A stretch of DNA of 64,000 nt, taken from the NCBI RefSeq assembly GCF_047501465.1, contig NZ_JAZDRL010000001.1, forward strand, positions 744,001-808,000. Direction: 5' to 3'. Position 1 is the first letter of the stretch; the number at the start of each line of letters is the position of its first letter. The stretch is from Pseudochelatococcus sp047501465. GTDB lineage: Bacteria > Pseudomonadota > Alphaproteobacteria > Rhizobiales > Beijerinckiaceae. The notes under the pieces are model-generated. The model had not been told where the DNA came from. It made no database searches and worked only from the letters and a program-made list of their open reading frames with translations. The position numbers were made by a program, and so were the translations under genes. Shown one piece after another: positions 55,456 through 64,000 of the stretch.

Positions 55456-56199
55456 TCAGCCCAACGGTCTACCGCCATCAACGGGAATGACCACACCAGT
55501 CATAAAGGTCAGCGCAACGGCGGATGCAATAACCGCCTGCGCAATCTCTTGCGGATCTGCCAACCTCTGCAAGGGGGTGCGACGCGCCTGATCATCACGC
55601 CAATCTTGATCAAGCGACTTGACGAAATCCGTATCGACAAGACCTGGCGCGATAGACACCACGCGTATCTTTGGTGCCAGCGCACGCCCCAATGATTTCG
55701 TCAGATTGTCCACTGCAGCCTTGGAGGCGCAATAGGCAATGTTACTGCCCATGGCCGTGGTGCCCGCAATTGAGGAGATATTCACGATCAATGAATCCGT
55801 GCCTTTGCGCAGCAACGGAACGAAAGCGCGCGTAGTGGCGATAACCCCTCTGACATTCACAGTCAGAATCTCGTCAATCAACGCATCATCCAATGCATCA
55901 AGATCATCATGCGGCACGAAACGGGTAATTCCGGCGCAGTTGACTAAAAGATCGAGGCCACCAAAGCTCTCGCGTACTTCCTCTGCCGCCTGATTGAGTG
56001 CTGACGTATCGTTCACAGGCGCATGGATAGCGCGATGTCCGCTGCCCGGTAATTGCGCAACAAATGCGTGTGCTTTGGGTGCGGTAACGTAGCCAACTCC
56101 AACCCTCGCGCCAGCTTGCGCAAGAGCGGCACAAATCGCAGCCCCCAGCCCGCCACTACCGCCTGTGACGAATGCCGTTCTGTTTGCAAGCACACCCAT
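55456..56199 (-). CDS. SDR-family oxidoreductase (FabG-like)
   Basis: The 247-residue enzyme has TGGSGGLGAAICAAL, NCAGITRFVPHDD, catalytic Ser in NISSIAGTT and YCASKAAVDNL, and the FMTGVVIPVDGG ending. Its substrate is unknown; it is the last gene of the catabolic run. ATG 56199 follows AGAGGGG at the right distance and is one base beyond the previous stop. Confidence 0.88.
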   Translation of the reverse strand: MGVLANRTAFVTGGSGGLGAAICAALAQAGARVGVGYVTAPKAHAFVAQLPGSGHRAIHAPVNDTSALNQAAEEVRESFGGLDLLVNCAGITRFVPHDDLDALDDALIDEILTVNVRGVIATTRAFVPLLRKGTDSLIVNISSIAGTTAMGSNIAYCASKAAVDNLTKSLGRALAPKIRVVSIAPGLVDTDFVKSLDQDWRDDQARRTPLQRLADPQEIAQAVIASAVALTFMTGVVIPVDGGRPLG

Positions 56200-56200
56200 A

Positions 56201-57142
56201 TCACCCCTCTTGCTTTTCGCGGAACGCAGCAAGGCGCATCAGATAGGCATCCCGCCATTCTCTGCGCGCAGCCAAATCACCTGCTGGCAGCGCAACCCGA
56301 CGTTCAGCATCGGCAGCAGCGATTGCCTCCTGCGACCATGCCCGCGCCGTGGGGCGTGACTGTGCAATGCGATGATATAAAGGTGCGAGCCGCTCGGCAT
56401 AATCCTTTAAGCCACCGGGAGCATTGAGATCGATTGTCTCGAACGGCCCCATAAACGACCACCGCAAGCCTAGCCCGTATGCAACTGTCTTATCGATATC
56501 GGCAGCGCTCGCGTATCCGTCTTCGAACAAGGCCCATGCCTCATTCAATAGCGCGCCTTGCAGACGGTTCAGGATAAAGCCCTCAATCTCACGCCGAACG
56601 AGCACCGGCACCTGCCCGACCAAGCTCATCAGATCATTAGCGATAGTGACGACATCAGTATCAGTCCAAGGCGCTGGCACAATCTCCACAACCGGCACGA
56701 GATGAGGCGGGTTTACAGGATGCACGACCAGAAACCGTGATCGATTGGTGCATTCCTCAGTAAAGGCAGAACCGGGAATGCCTGAGCTCGAACTGCCTAC
56801 AACGGCCGCTGAATCCATCGCGGCATCAATGCGGAGCGATATCTGCTTCTTGATATCAACACGCTCGAATACTGACTCCTGAACATACTGCGCAGGCGTA
56901 ACCGCCGCCTCCAACGTGTCCACCACCTCGATACGTGCAAGCACCTCATCAACCTTATCGACGAGGCCCGCCCCCTGCATATCCTCAAGTGCCCCCTTGA
57001 GAAACGCTGGCACGTGATTGCGAATGCCAGCATCGACATCATAGAGCTTCACCTCAAGCCCCGCACGGGCAAACACGATGGCCCAGCCTGATCCCACAAG
57101 CCCGGCTCCGACAATGGCAACTGTGCGAATGGCCTTGGTCAC
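56201..57142 (-). CDS. 3-hydroxyacyl-CoA dehydrogenase-fold enzyme (L-gulonate/L-carnitine dehydrogenase-like)
   Basis: The 313-residue protein starts TVAIVGAGLVGSGWAIVFA for NAD and has SSSSGIPGSAFTEEC, HPVNPPHLVPVVEIVPAPWT and GFILNRLQGALLNEA, the pattern of the lambda-crystallin/L-gulonate 3-dehydrogenase and carnitine 3-dehydrogenase branch. These oxidise a 3-hydroxy group on a small acid rather than a CoA ester. Context with FAH and HisD-like enzymes supports a small organic acid substrate. Confidence 0.87.
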   Translation of the reverse strand: MTKAIRTVAIVGAGLVGSGWAIVFARAGLEVKLYDVDAGIRNHVPAFLKGALEDMQGAGLVDKVDEVLARIEVVDTLEAAVTPAQYVQESVFERVDIKKQISLRIDAAMDSAAVVGSSSSGIPGSAFTEECTNRSRFLVVHPVNPPHLVPVVEIVPAPWTDTDVVTIANDLMSLVGQVPVLVRREIEGFILNRLQGALLNEAWALFEDGYASAADIDKTVAYGLGLRWSFMGPFETIDLNAPGGLKDYAERLAPLYHRIAQSRPTARAWSQEAIAAADAERRVALPAGDLAARREWRDAYLMRLAAFREKQEG

Positions 57143-57203
57143 GGCATGATCTCCTGAAGCGTTTTGTTCAGTTTATTCAACGCAAGAAAACAGCGCTATT
57201 GTC

Positions 57204-58490
57204 TTAGGCAGCACCGGCCCCACCATAACGTCTCACGCGAATATTAGCCTGTTCTGCATGCCCCGCGAAGCCCTCCAGCAAGCAAAGGCGAGAACAATAT
57301 TCACCAACGAGTGCACTGGCTTCATCTGTTTCTATACGTTGATACGTACACGTCTTGATAAACTTGCCAACCCACAATCCGCCCGTGTAGCGCGCCGCTT
57401 TCTTCGTGGGTAGTGTGTGGTTTGTGCCGATAACTTTATCGCCATAGGCCACGTTCGTACGCGCACCAAGGAACAAGGCACCGTAATTCTTCATGTTGTT
57501 CAGGAAATAATTGGGGTCACGCGTCATTACCTGCACATGCTCGGACGCGATATCATCGGCCACGCGCACAAGCTCTTCATCATCGTCACAGATAATCACC
57601 TGGCCATAATTATCCCACGCAATACGAGCGATATCCGCAGTTGGCAGAACCGCAAGCTGCCGTTCAATCTCCGCCAAAGTATCGCGCCCCAACTTTTCAG
57701 AAGTGGTCAGCAACACAGCAGGACTGGTAGGGCCATGCTCTGCCTGGCCCAGCAGATCGGTCGCGCAAATTTCACCGTCGACACTATCATCAGCAATCAC
57801 CATCGTCTCCGTGGGGCCAGCAAAGAGATCAATGCCCACACGCCCATAAAGCTGGCGCTTTGCTTCGGCAACGAAGGCATTCCCCGGCCCCACAATCATA
57901 TCAACCGGCAGTATGGACTGTGTGCCAAGTGCCATCGCACCAATAGCCTGCACACCGCCCAGCACGTAAATTTCATCGGCTCCCGCCAGATGCATGGCCG
58001 CAACGATTGCTGGATGTGGTTTGCCATTGAAAGGCGGCGCGCAGGCAATCACCCGCTTCACACCAGCGACCTTTGCCGTCAGCACGCTCATGTGCGCCGA
58101 AGCGACCATAGGATATTTACCACCCGGCACATAGCATCCTACTGCATTCACCGGGATGTTGCGATGACCGAGAAAAACACCCGGTAAGGTTTCAACTTCG
58201 AGATCAAGAATGCACTCCCGTTGCTTCTGGGCAAAGTTGCGCACCTGTGTCTGGGCAAAGCGGATATCCTCCAGATCGCGTGGATCAACCGCGGCAATGG
58301 CCTCCTGGATCTCGGCTTCTGAGAGTCTGAAATTTTCGGGTCGATAATTATCGAAACGTTCAGACAATTCCCGCACGGCAACATCGCCACGTGCCGTAAT
58401 ATCTGCCAGAATGCCTTCGACGGTGTTTTTTACGGTTGTGTCATTTGCAGCTATGGTGGCTGCGTCCTGCCCTGTCTTGAGATACTTCAT
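57204..58490 (-). CDS. Catabolic HisD-family dehydrogenase (HpsN-like)
   Basis: The 428-residue enzyme is a histidinol dehydrogenase homologue: zinc ligands in LLGQAEHGP, catalytic Glu-His in SEHVQV, Asp in YGDKVIGTNH and GPGNAFVAEAKRQLYG. No other histidine genes are near, and the wording TNHTLPTKKAARYTGGLWVGK differs from biosynthetic HisD. It resembles the paralogue group that includes sulfopropanediol dehydrogenase HpsN, which oxidises an alcohol to acid in two NAD steps. The chosen ATG has GAAGGTGATG upstream. A real HisD for histidine synthesis would lie elsewhere. Confidence 0.85.
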   Translation of the reverse strand: MKYLKTGQDAATIAANDTTVKNTVEGILADITARGDVAVRELSERFDNYRPENFRLSEAEIQEAIAAVDPRDLEDIRFAQTQVRNFAQKQRECILDLEVETLPGVFLGHRNIPVNAVGCYVPGGKYPMVASAHMSVLTAKVAGVKRVIACAPPFNGKPHPAIVAAMHLAGADEIYVLGGVQAIGAMALGTQSILPVDMIVGPGNAFVAEAKRQLYGRVGIDLFAGPTETMVIADDSVDGEICATDLLGQAEHGPTSPAVLLTTSEKLGRDTLAEIERQLAVLPTADIARIAWDNYGQVIICDDDEELVRVADDIASEHVQVMTRDPNYFLNNMKNYGALFLGARTNVAYGDKVIGTNHTLPTKKAARYTGGLWVGKFIKTCTYQRIETDEASALVGEYCSRLCLLEGFAGHAEQANIRVRRYGGAGAA

Positions 58491-58663
58491 GGCTTCATCA
58501 CCTTCTGAAATCGAAATGACTGTCCTCAAGTGACATCAAGATGCGCAAATATCGCCCCTAATCATCGGAAAGCGCGACAGTTTACAGATATCAACGTGTC
58601 AAAAGCTTTTGGGGTTACATAAACTACATCGCCAGCCATCACATGGCTGATATTTACACCCCA

Positions 58664-59824
58664 TCACCAGGCCGCTTGATAGATAGCGAGAGCGTCCTCC
58701 TCTCTCACCGCACGCGGATTATTCACGAGTAAGCGCGTTTGCTTGATTGCTGCCCGCGCCATCGGTGCGAGGGCTTCTTCGGTTATACCAACATCCCGCA
58801 GACGTATCGGCATGCCGAGCGCGCTCACCAATCCAGCCAAACGTTCGATAAATGCCGCACAGCGGGCCACAGGATCAGCAATTTCTGCCAGCGCCGGGAA
58901 TGTATCTGCCGCTATTTCGGCATAGATATTTGCAGCAACAGGTGCGTTAAAGCGTAAAACATGCGGCAACACTAAAGCATTGGAGCGTCCATGCGAGACA
59001 TGGAACATGCTGCCAATCGGATAAGCCAGCGCATGAACCGCCGCTACCGGCGCGTTGCCAAAGGCCATCCCCGCCAGCATCGAGCCATAGAGCATCGCAC
59101 CACGCGCCTCAACATCAGATGGATGGCTTATAACCCGCGCGAGATTGGCGCCCAGCAAACGCAGTGCCTCACGCGCAAGAAGCCGGGTGAGCGGGTTGTT
59201 GTTGGCATTGGTTGAGGCGTAGGATTCAATGGCATGCACCATCGCATCCACCCCTGTTGCAGCAGTAATTTCTGCTGGCAATCCAAGCGTCAGCCTTGCA
59301 TCGAGCACGGCAACGTCCGGCTGCAGCAAAGGCGATGATACGCCGCGCTTTTCATCCTCGGAAACAGTGATGATCGCAACCGGTGTCACTTCAGACCCCG
59401 TCCCCGCCGTGGTTGGCACCAACAGCAGCGGCAACCGCGGGCCGCGAGCATTGTTGACGCCCCATGCACCATCGAGCTCTTCACCAGAACCACAGATCAA
59501 CGCAACAAGCTTCGCAATATCCAAAGAAGAGCCACCGCCAAAACCAACGACCGCCGAAATGCCGTTTGATGCCCCTGAAGCAACGGCCGCCATCAATGTT
59601 TTCAAAGATGGATCAGGCTCAACAGCATCAAAGACAATGACCTCCCAACCAGCTGCCTCAAGCGACGCAAGCGCAGGCGCGCAAAGTCCAAGGCGCACAA
59701 TGCCTGCATCTGTCACGAACATGAGCTTGCCAGGCTTTGCAACAGGCATCAACTCTGCAAGACGGGCCGCAGCACCGGGCTCAATGACAATGCGCGCAGC
59801 TGTGTTGAAGATGAAGGGAGGCAT
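58664..59824 (-). CDS. Iron-type alcohol dehydrogenase (maleylacetate reductase-like)
   Basis: The 386-residue protein has the group III alcohol dehydrogenase fold: GFGGGSSLDIAKLVAL, PTTAGTGSEVTPVAI and metal ligands in GVDAMVHAIES and SHGRSNALVLPHVL. It reduces or oxidises a small carbonyl/alcohol with NAD(P). A GTG at 59833 overlaps the FAH stop as GTGA, and ATG 59824 is nine bases on; either start keeps coupling. A hairpin CAGCCAT-CAC-ATGGCTG (58633-58649) follows the stop. Confidence 0.88.
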   Translation of the reverse strand: MPPFIFNTAARIVIEPGAAARLAELMPVAKPGKLMFVTDAGIVRLGLCAPALASLEAAGWEVIVFDAVEPDPSLKTLMAAVASGASNGISAVVGFGGGSSLDIAKLVALICGSGEELDGAWGVNNARGPRLPLLLVPTTAGTGSEVTPVAIITVSEDEKRGVSSPLLQPDVAVLDARLTLGLPAEITAATGVDAMVHAIESYASTNANNNPLTRLLAREALRLLGANLARVISHPSDVEARGAMLYGSMLAGMAFGNAPVAAVHALAYPIGSMFHVSHGRSNALVLPHVLRFNAPVAANIYAEIAADTFPALAEIADPVARCAAFIERLAGLVSALGMPIRLRDVGITEEALAPMARAAIKQTRLLVNNPRAVREEDALAIYQAAW

Positions 59825-59829
59825 GCTGA

Positions 59830-60675
59830 TCACCTATAAGCTACAACAGTCTGCCGCTGCTCTCCCAAGCCCTTGATGCCCAGATGCATGGTTTGCCCCA
59901 CATCCAGAAACACCGGCGGCTTGAAGCCGAGGCCAACGCCAGGCGGCGTGCCAGTAGCAATGATATCGCCAGGAAGCAGGGTCATGAATTCACTGATATA
60001 GGCCACGAGATAATGCGCGGCAAAGATCATTGTATTGGTATTGCCGGTCTGGCGGCGCACACCATCGACATCCAGAAACATATCCAGCGATTGCACATCA
60101 GCCACTTCATCGGCGGTCACCAACCATGGGCCGATTGGGCCAAAAGTGTCAGCGCTTTTGCCCTTGGTCCACTGTCCACCACGATCAGCCTGATAGGCAC
60201 GTTCAGACACATCATTGACCACACAATAACCCGCAATATGCGCACCCGCCTCCGCTTCCGTGATATTGCTGGCGCGGGCACCGATGATGATACCAAGCTC
60301 GACTTCCCAATCCATCTTGGTGGCAGTCTTTGGCCTGATCACATCATCATAGGGGCCGCAGATCGCCGAGACAGCCTTCTGAAACAGAATGGGCTCCTGA
60401 GGGATCGGCAGATTGCTCTCCGCAGCATGATCAGCATAGTTCAAACCAACGCATATAAACTTGGATACATCCCCCACACACGGACCGATACGCACACCTG
60501 CATCCACCGGCTGCAAAGTCGCAGGATCAATAGCAGCAAGTCGCTTGAGCGTTGCGGCATCCACCGTCTTGCCATTGATGTCTGAAATAACGCCAGACAA
60601 ATCCCGAATGGTGCCCGTGTCATCGAGCAAACCTGGACGTTCTGCGCCCATAGGGCCATAACGAAGCAATTTCAT
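59830..60675 (-). CDS. Fumarylacetoacetate hydrolase-family enzyme
   Basis: The 281-residue protein shows GLNYADHAAES, the metal-binding WEVELGIIIG and VVNDVSERAYQ motifs, QWTKGKSADTFGPIG and IATGTPPGVGLGF. Members hydrolyse acylpyruvates, isomerise or decarboxylate 2-oxo acids, or act on ulosonates such as 2,4-didehydro-3-deoxy-rhamnonate. The reaction here cannot be fixed. It follows the ABC permease gene by 42 bases. Confidence 0.92.
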   Translation of the reverse strand: MKLLRYGPMGAERPGLLDDTGTIRDLSGVISDINGKTVDAATLKRLAAIDPATLQPVDAGVRIGPCVGDVSKFICVGLNYADHAAESNLPIPQEPILFQKAVSAICGPYDDVIRPKTATKMDWEVELGIIIGARASNITEAEAGAHIAGYCVVNDVSERAYQADRGGQWTKGKSADTFGPIGPWLVTADEVADVQSLDMFLDVDGVRRQTGNTNTMIFAAHYLVAYISEFMTLLPGDIIATGTPPGVGLGFKPPVFLDVGQTMHLGIKGLGEQRQTVVAYR

Positions 60676-60717
60676 CTTGTTGTTCCTATTTTCAGAGGTC
60701 TTGATGCAGCCAGAGAC

Positions 60718-61545
60718 CTAGTTGGCCTGCGACGTTGTATCCGACCAGAAAGCATAACGTTGTGCGATAAGGCGCAGGGCCATGCTCATGAGAATGCCCA
60801 TCAAGGACAGATAGAACAGCACCGAGAACACACCCGTCACATCCACAAACGCCTGTCGTTGAATGATAATGCTACCAAGCCCTTGTGAGGCACCAATAAA
60901 CTCACCCACCACAGCACCGATGACAGCGAAGATTACCCCAACCTCAAGCCCGGCGAAAAGATAAGGCAGCATGGCTGGAAGCCGCACTTTGAAATAGGTT
61001 TTGAATGGTCCGGCCCGGAGCGCCCGCATCAAGAGAATCCGGCGCGGATCACCCGTGCGCAAACCAGCGACAACGTTGACCAGGATGGGAAAGAACGCCA
61101 GCAAGGCCGCTGTCACGATCTTGGATTGAATGCCATAGCCGAACCAGATCAATAGCAACGGCGCTACTGCCACTTTGGGAATAGTCTGCAGTGCCAGCAC
61201 AAACGGATAGACCGTTTTGTCCAGAAAGCGCACAAGCGCAATCCCGGTACCCAGAACAATGCCGAGCACTGCCGCAGCAATGAAGCCGATCAGCACCTCG
61301 ACAAAGGTGATCCAGAGATGTGGCAGGATGAAGCCTGTCGCCATGTCCTGCCAGATGTAAACAGCTACAGCACTTGGTGGCGGCACAATGAAGACCGGCA
61401 CCTGCATGAGGTACACAGCTGCCTCCCACATGATCAGCAGAACAGCTGTCGTCAGCGATACCGAAACCCACTGATGCATTTCGCCAGAAGGTACTTTTTG
61501 CGCAGCCGTAGCAGATGGCACAGATGGCATTGCCTGATCTGTCAT
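60718..61545 (-). CDS. ABC transporter permease (TauC/SsuC/NitT family)
   Basis: The 275-residue inner-membrane protein has six hydrophobic helices and the BPD permease EAA-type loop (RALRAGPFKTYFKVRLPAM). It forms the channel for the binding protein encoded two genes upstream. Its start overlaps the ATPase stop by four bases. Confidence 0.9.
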   Translation of the reverse strand: MTDQAMPSVPSATAAQKVPSGEMHQWVSVSLTTAVLLIMWEAAVYLMQVPVFIVPPPSAVAVYIWQDMATGFILPHLWITFVEVLIGFIAAAVLGIVLGTGIALVRFLDKTVYPFVLALQTIPKVAVAPLLLIWFGYGIQSKIVTAALLAFFPILVNVVAGLRTGDPRRILLMRALRAGPFKTYFKVRLPAMLPYLFAGLEVGVIFAVIGAVVGEFIGASQGLGSIIIQRQAFVDVTGVFSVLFYLSLMGILMSMALRLIAQRYAFWSDTTSQAN

Positions 61546-62336
61546 GATGCATCTCCCCGCACTTCAAGCAGGTCGCGCAGATGCGCAACATATGTTCCAA
61601 ACTTGTCAGAGGCCATTAAATCGATATCACGCGGCCGAGGAATATCGATAGGCACAATCTCCCGCACCGTTGATGGGCGCCCGCTCATGACGAAAACACG
61701 ATCTGCCAGAAAAGCGGCCTCGGCAATCGAATGCGTAACGAACACAACGGTCGCGCCGGATTCAAGACTGATGCGTTGCAATTCGAGGTTCATTTGCTCG
61801 CGTGTCATCGCATCCAGGGCACCAAACGGCTCATCCATCAACAATAGTGAAGGATTGAGCGACAATGCACGGGCAATCGCAACACGCTGCTGCATGCCAC
61901 CTGATAACTCGTTCGGAAATTTGTTCTCAAAGCCTGAGAGACCAACGAGATCGATCATTTTTTGCGCCCGAGTGCGCCGATCATTACGGCTAAGGCCTTC
62001 GACCTCTCCGGGCAGCTCCACATTTTCCCGCACATTCCGCCAGGGGAATAGAACTGCGTCCTGAAACACAATCCCGAAATCCTCCTGCGGCCCTGTAATG
62101 AGCTTGTCCTTGAACAGGATGCTACCTTCGCTTGGTCGCAGCAGACCTGCCAGCATCATCATTAACGTGCTTTTGCCGCACCCTGATGGGCCAAGAATAG
62201 CAATGAACTCACCACGATCAATTTCCGCTGTCACAGAATCCACGGCTCTGACAGCTTTTCCGTCAGCGGCATTGTAGACCTTGGCAACCCCGTTAAACTG
62301 GATGAGCCGTTCGCCGATAGAATGTGATGCCAGCAT
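61542..62336 (-). CDS. ABC transporter ATPase (TauB/SsuB/NitT family)
   Basis: The 264-residue ATPase has Walker A GPSGCGKST, the signature ELSGGMQQRVAIARAL, Walker B LLLMDEPFGALD and the H-loop VTHSIAEAAFLAD. It pairs with the permease immediately downstream (ATGA overlap). The family imports sulfonates, nitrate, pyrimidine precursors and other small acids. Confidence 0.93.
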   Translation of the reverse strand: MLASHSIGERLIQFNGVAKVYNAADGKAVRAVDSVTAEIDRGEFIAILGPSGCGKSTLMMMLAGLLRPSEGSILFKDKLITGPQEDFGIVFQDAVLFPWRNVRENVELPGEVEGLSRNDRRTRAQKMIDLVGLSGFENKFPNELSGGMQQRVAIARALSLNPSLLLMDEPFGALDAMTREQMNLELQRISLESGATVVFVTHSIAEAAFLADRVFVMSGRPSTVREIVPIDIPRPRDIDLMASDKFGTYVAHLRDLLEVRGDAS

Positions 62337-62387
62337 GGCTGCATTCCTTCTTACAATAGTAGTCTGCGCGGCAAGCTATCAGAAAAC

Positions 62388-62433
62388 AGCGGGTTGCATG
62401 GCAGTCTGTATTCCAGCCCAAGTACAACCCGCT
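62388..62433 (-). promoter_or_regulatory. Intercistronic hairpin between binding-protein and ATPase genes
   Basis: AGCGGGTTG (62388-62396) is the exact inverse of CAACCCGCT (62425-62433), and on the minus strand TGTTTTC follows. Position after the binding-protein gene suits a partial terminator or mRNA-stabilising stem that keeps binding protein in excess. Confidence 0.5.
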
Positions 62434-62445
62434 TAAAACCCGATG

Positions 62446-63513
62446 TTACTTGCCCCACTTATCCGCCATCTCACGAACTGGCGCAGGGTCGATGTCGTTA
62501 ACAGCTTCGATGAGCGTATTCGTCACGAGATCAGACGGCGTCAGATCTGCCTTGTAGACGCCTTCCTTTTTAAGGACGTCCATATAAGAACCGACCTTTT
62601 CCAGATCGAATACACCGAAGTCCTTTACCGGATCGTCATTGAAGAAAGCAGATTTGAAGGTGATCTCCTGCATGCCTTTTTTAATCGCTTCCTCTTCCGG
62701 GCTCTGTGGCTTGGCAGCAGGGTTGGCAACCCAGTACATCTTAAGTGCTGCTTCAGGGTTTTCCTTGATGAAGACGCGTGCCTTTACCTGCGCCCGCAGG
62801 AAACCACGCAGCTGCGCATCCTTGTCTGCCAATGTCTTCTCGGAGACGAAGAAACCGCCGTTACCGACATTCCCGACGCGTGGATGATAGATGTAGCGGA
62901 ACTTGTGACCGGCCCGTTCAAGGCTGCCATAGACAGCATCCCAAAGAGACAGCGCCTGCACCTGTCCGCTACGAAGCGCTGCAATCGCCTGATCGCCCGT
63001 GCCTACAGGCAGGAACGACTTGTCCGTTGGTTTGATACCAGCATCTCGCAGGATCGATCTTGCCACCGTCAATGATGACGAGGCCATGCTCGCGACGCCA
63101 ATGGTTTTGCCAGCAAGATCTGCAGGCGTCTTGATCGGGCTATCGACAGGTACAGCGATCCAATAGATCAGCTCGTCATAGCGCGAGTAGATGAACTTGC
63201 CACGCAGGCCTTGCGAGTAGCCCAACAGATAAGGCTCGAACGTCACATCCGCGATATCGGCATTGTTGCTTGCAGCCAACTGAGTGGCAAGCGCAGCACC
63301 CTGCGTATAGCGCACTTCCACATCCAGACCTTCTTCAGCAAAGAAGCCAGCCTGCTGCGCAACATATGTATTCAGATAAGCGGGGTTGGGAACAGGCGAT
63401 CCGCCTTGCACGATGAGGCGATTTTGCGCCCATGCAGACGATGGTGCGAAAGCGGCTGTTATCATCACGCCAGAAACAATTGGAACTAAAAGCGCCTTTA
63501 TAAAACTTTTCAT
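62446..63513 (-). CDS. ABC transporter substrate-binding protein (TauA/SsuA/NMT1-like)
   Basis: The 355-residue protein has a signal peptide ending SSAWAQ (near residue 30) and the NMT1/SsuA fold: VAQQAGFFAEEGLDVEVRYT, SNNADIADVTFEPY, DLAGKTIGVASMASSS and ALSLWDAVYGSLERAG. Ligand is unknown; sulfonates, hydroxypyrimidines or aromatic acids are typical for the class. A 109-base gap with a hairpin precedes the ATPase gene. Confidence 0.9.
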   Translation of the reverse strand: MKSFIKALLVPIVSGVMITAAFAPSSAWAQNRLIVQGGSPVPNPAYLNTYVAQQAGFFAEEGLDVEVRYTQGAALATQLAASNNADIADVTFEPYLLGYSQGLRGKFIYSRYDELIYWIAVPVDSPIKTPADLAGKTIGVASMASSSLTVARSILRDAGIKPTDKSFLPVGTGDQAIAALRSGQVQALSLWDAVYGSLERAGHKFRYIYHPRVGNVGNGGFFVSEKTLADKDAQLRGFLRAQVKARVFIKENPEAALKMYWVANPAAKPQSPEEEAIKKGMQEITFKSAFFNDDPVKDFGVFDLEKVGSYMDVLKKEGVYKADLTPSDLVTNTLIEAVNDIDPAPVREMADKWGK

Positions 63514-63555
63514 GAGAGTCCTCCCAGGACGCGTTATTTTCTGAGGGTATCTTAC

Positions 63556-64000
63556 TCAAGGTAACTCAAAAAATCTTTCCGCATGAACATGATAGACCTG
63601 CCGTTTAGGGCGATCCCAGTCCTCTTTATGGACAAAGCGGGTGGAAGGCCGCCCCTTGACGCTGCGCGGCAGGATAAGACCACGCAGAAACGATGTCTCC
63701 TCATCTTTATGCATCTTTGCAGACACCGGCTCATCAATGCCATTTTCGAGAAAGCTATCCCCCGGCAAGTGCAGTTTAGCCACGCCACCGGGGCCGATGG
63801 CATCAATCTCACCCTTCACCACCCAACGCACGCCCGGCCCTTGGTGCATATGCACCGGCGCAACCGTACCCGGCGGGAATGTCACCTGATCGCAGCGCAA
63901 AAGCCAGCTGTTGGCAGGATCAAGATCAATCTCAAAGCTATTGAGCACCTTAGAGGCAGATTTCGGCGACGAGCGCAGACGTCCATCATGCGTTTCTGTC
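63556..64000 (-). CDS. Cupin-domain protein (partial, N-terminus beyond window)
   Basis: The frame is open from the right edge to the stop at 63556; at least 148 codons are visible, and no stop interrupts the 17 codons upstream of the GTG that could otherwise be taken as a start (63948). The cupin core is PGTVAPVHMHQGPGVRWVVKGEI, giving two His ligands, and LPGDSFLENG, with the second motif less clear. Such small cupins in catabolic clusters are isomerases, dioxygenases or sensors. It heads or precedes the ABC operon by 42 bases. Confidence 0.75.
   Translation of the reverse strand, partial: TETHDGRLRSSPKSASKVLNSFEIDLDPANSWLLRCDQVTFPPGTVAPVHMHQGPGVRWVVKGEIDAIGPGGVAKLHLPGDSFLENGIDEPVSAKMHKDEETSFLRGLILPRSVKGRPSTRFVHKEDWDRPKRQVYHVHAERFFELP

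Noticed and set aside
57204..58490. Histidine biosynthesis gene hisD
   Set aside because: No his neighbours, and the conserved wording around the active site matches catabolic paralogues; surrounded by uptake and oxidation genes.

Overview
The window reads as chromosomal DNA of an alphaproteobacterium, most likely a member of the Hyphomicrobiales (Rhizobiales). The evidence is the block addB - murU-like - tsaE/phosphotransferase fusion - divL-like - ahcY - HPr - EIIA - hprK - chvG, a mucR/ros regulator, and two intergenic elements laid out like the RIME palindromes of rhizobia and Brucella relatives. Genus cannot be fixed from the sequence. No rRNA, tRNA or CRISPR array was seen.

Layout. (1) 1-12.3 kb, minus strand: a housekeeping and signalling block covering DNA repair (addB, cut by the window edge), cell-wall recycling joined to tRNA modification (murU/amgK/tsaE), a DivL-type kinase with Tyr in place of the phosphorylated His, SAH hydrolase, a regulatory PTS (HPr, EIIA, HprK), the ChvG sensor without an adjacent chvI, and mucR. 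(2) 12.3-14.3 kb: an AT-richer islet with a small acetyltransferase and an unrecognised C-terminally membrane-anchored protein. (3) 14.4-25.9 kb: an NDUFA9-like protein, an EI24/CysZ-like membrane protein, a 2-hydroxyacid dehydrogenase, an SH3 protein, a glycosyltransferase locus (GT4-GT2 fusion, GT4, DUF4214 protein), glpD and an MBL-fold hydrolase. (4) 26-39.8 kb, all minus strand: a complete uptake and beta-oxidation-like cluster made of a TetR regulator, CoA ligase, LivKHMGF transporter, VOC protein, two acyl-CoA dehydrogenases, two SDRs, a MaoC hydratase and a thiolase. Its substrate is unknown.

(5) 40.2-50.7 kb: a 2336-residue two-partner-secretion exoprotein with GLUG and YDG/MBG repeats, followed by two identical 851-bp IS5-family elements in inverted orientation. 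They bracket a single gene for a protein built of 16-residue repeats (two 8-residue halves). An orphan minus-strand terminator lies outside the left IS copy. This is the most unusual locus in the window. (6) 50.8-55.4 kb: two VOC proteins divergent from a marR-ada-alkA alkylation-repair operon, then a NAD(P)-binding protein. (7) 55.5-64 kb, minus strand: a second catabolic cluster with a cupin (cut by the right edge), a TauABC/SsuABC-like ABC transporter, an FAH-family enzyme, an iron-type alcohol dehydrogenase, a HisD paralogue, a 3-hydroxyacyl-CoA dehydrogenase-like protein and an SDR.

Start codons were chosen from Shine-Dalgarno-like sequences, ATGA overlaps and family length, and often differ from the longest reading frame. 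Function calls rest on motifs recognised by eye; no database search was run.
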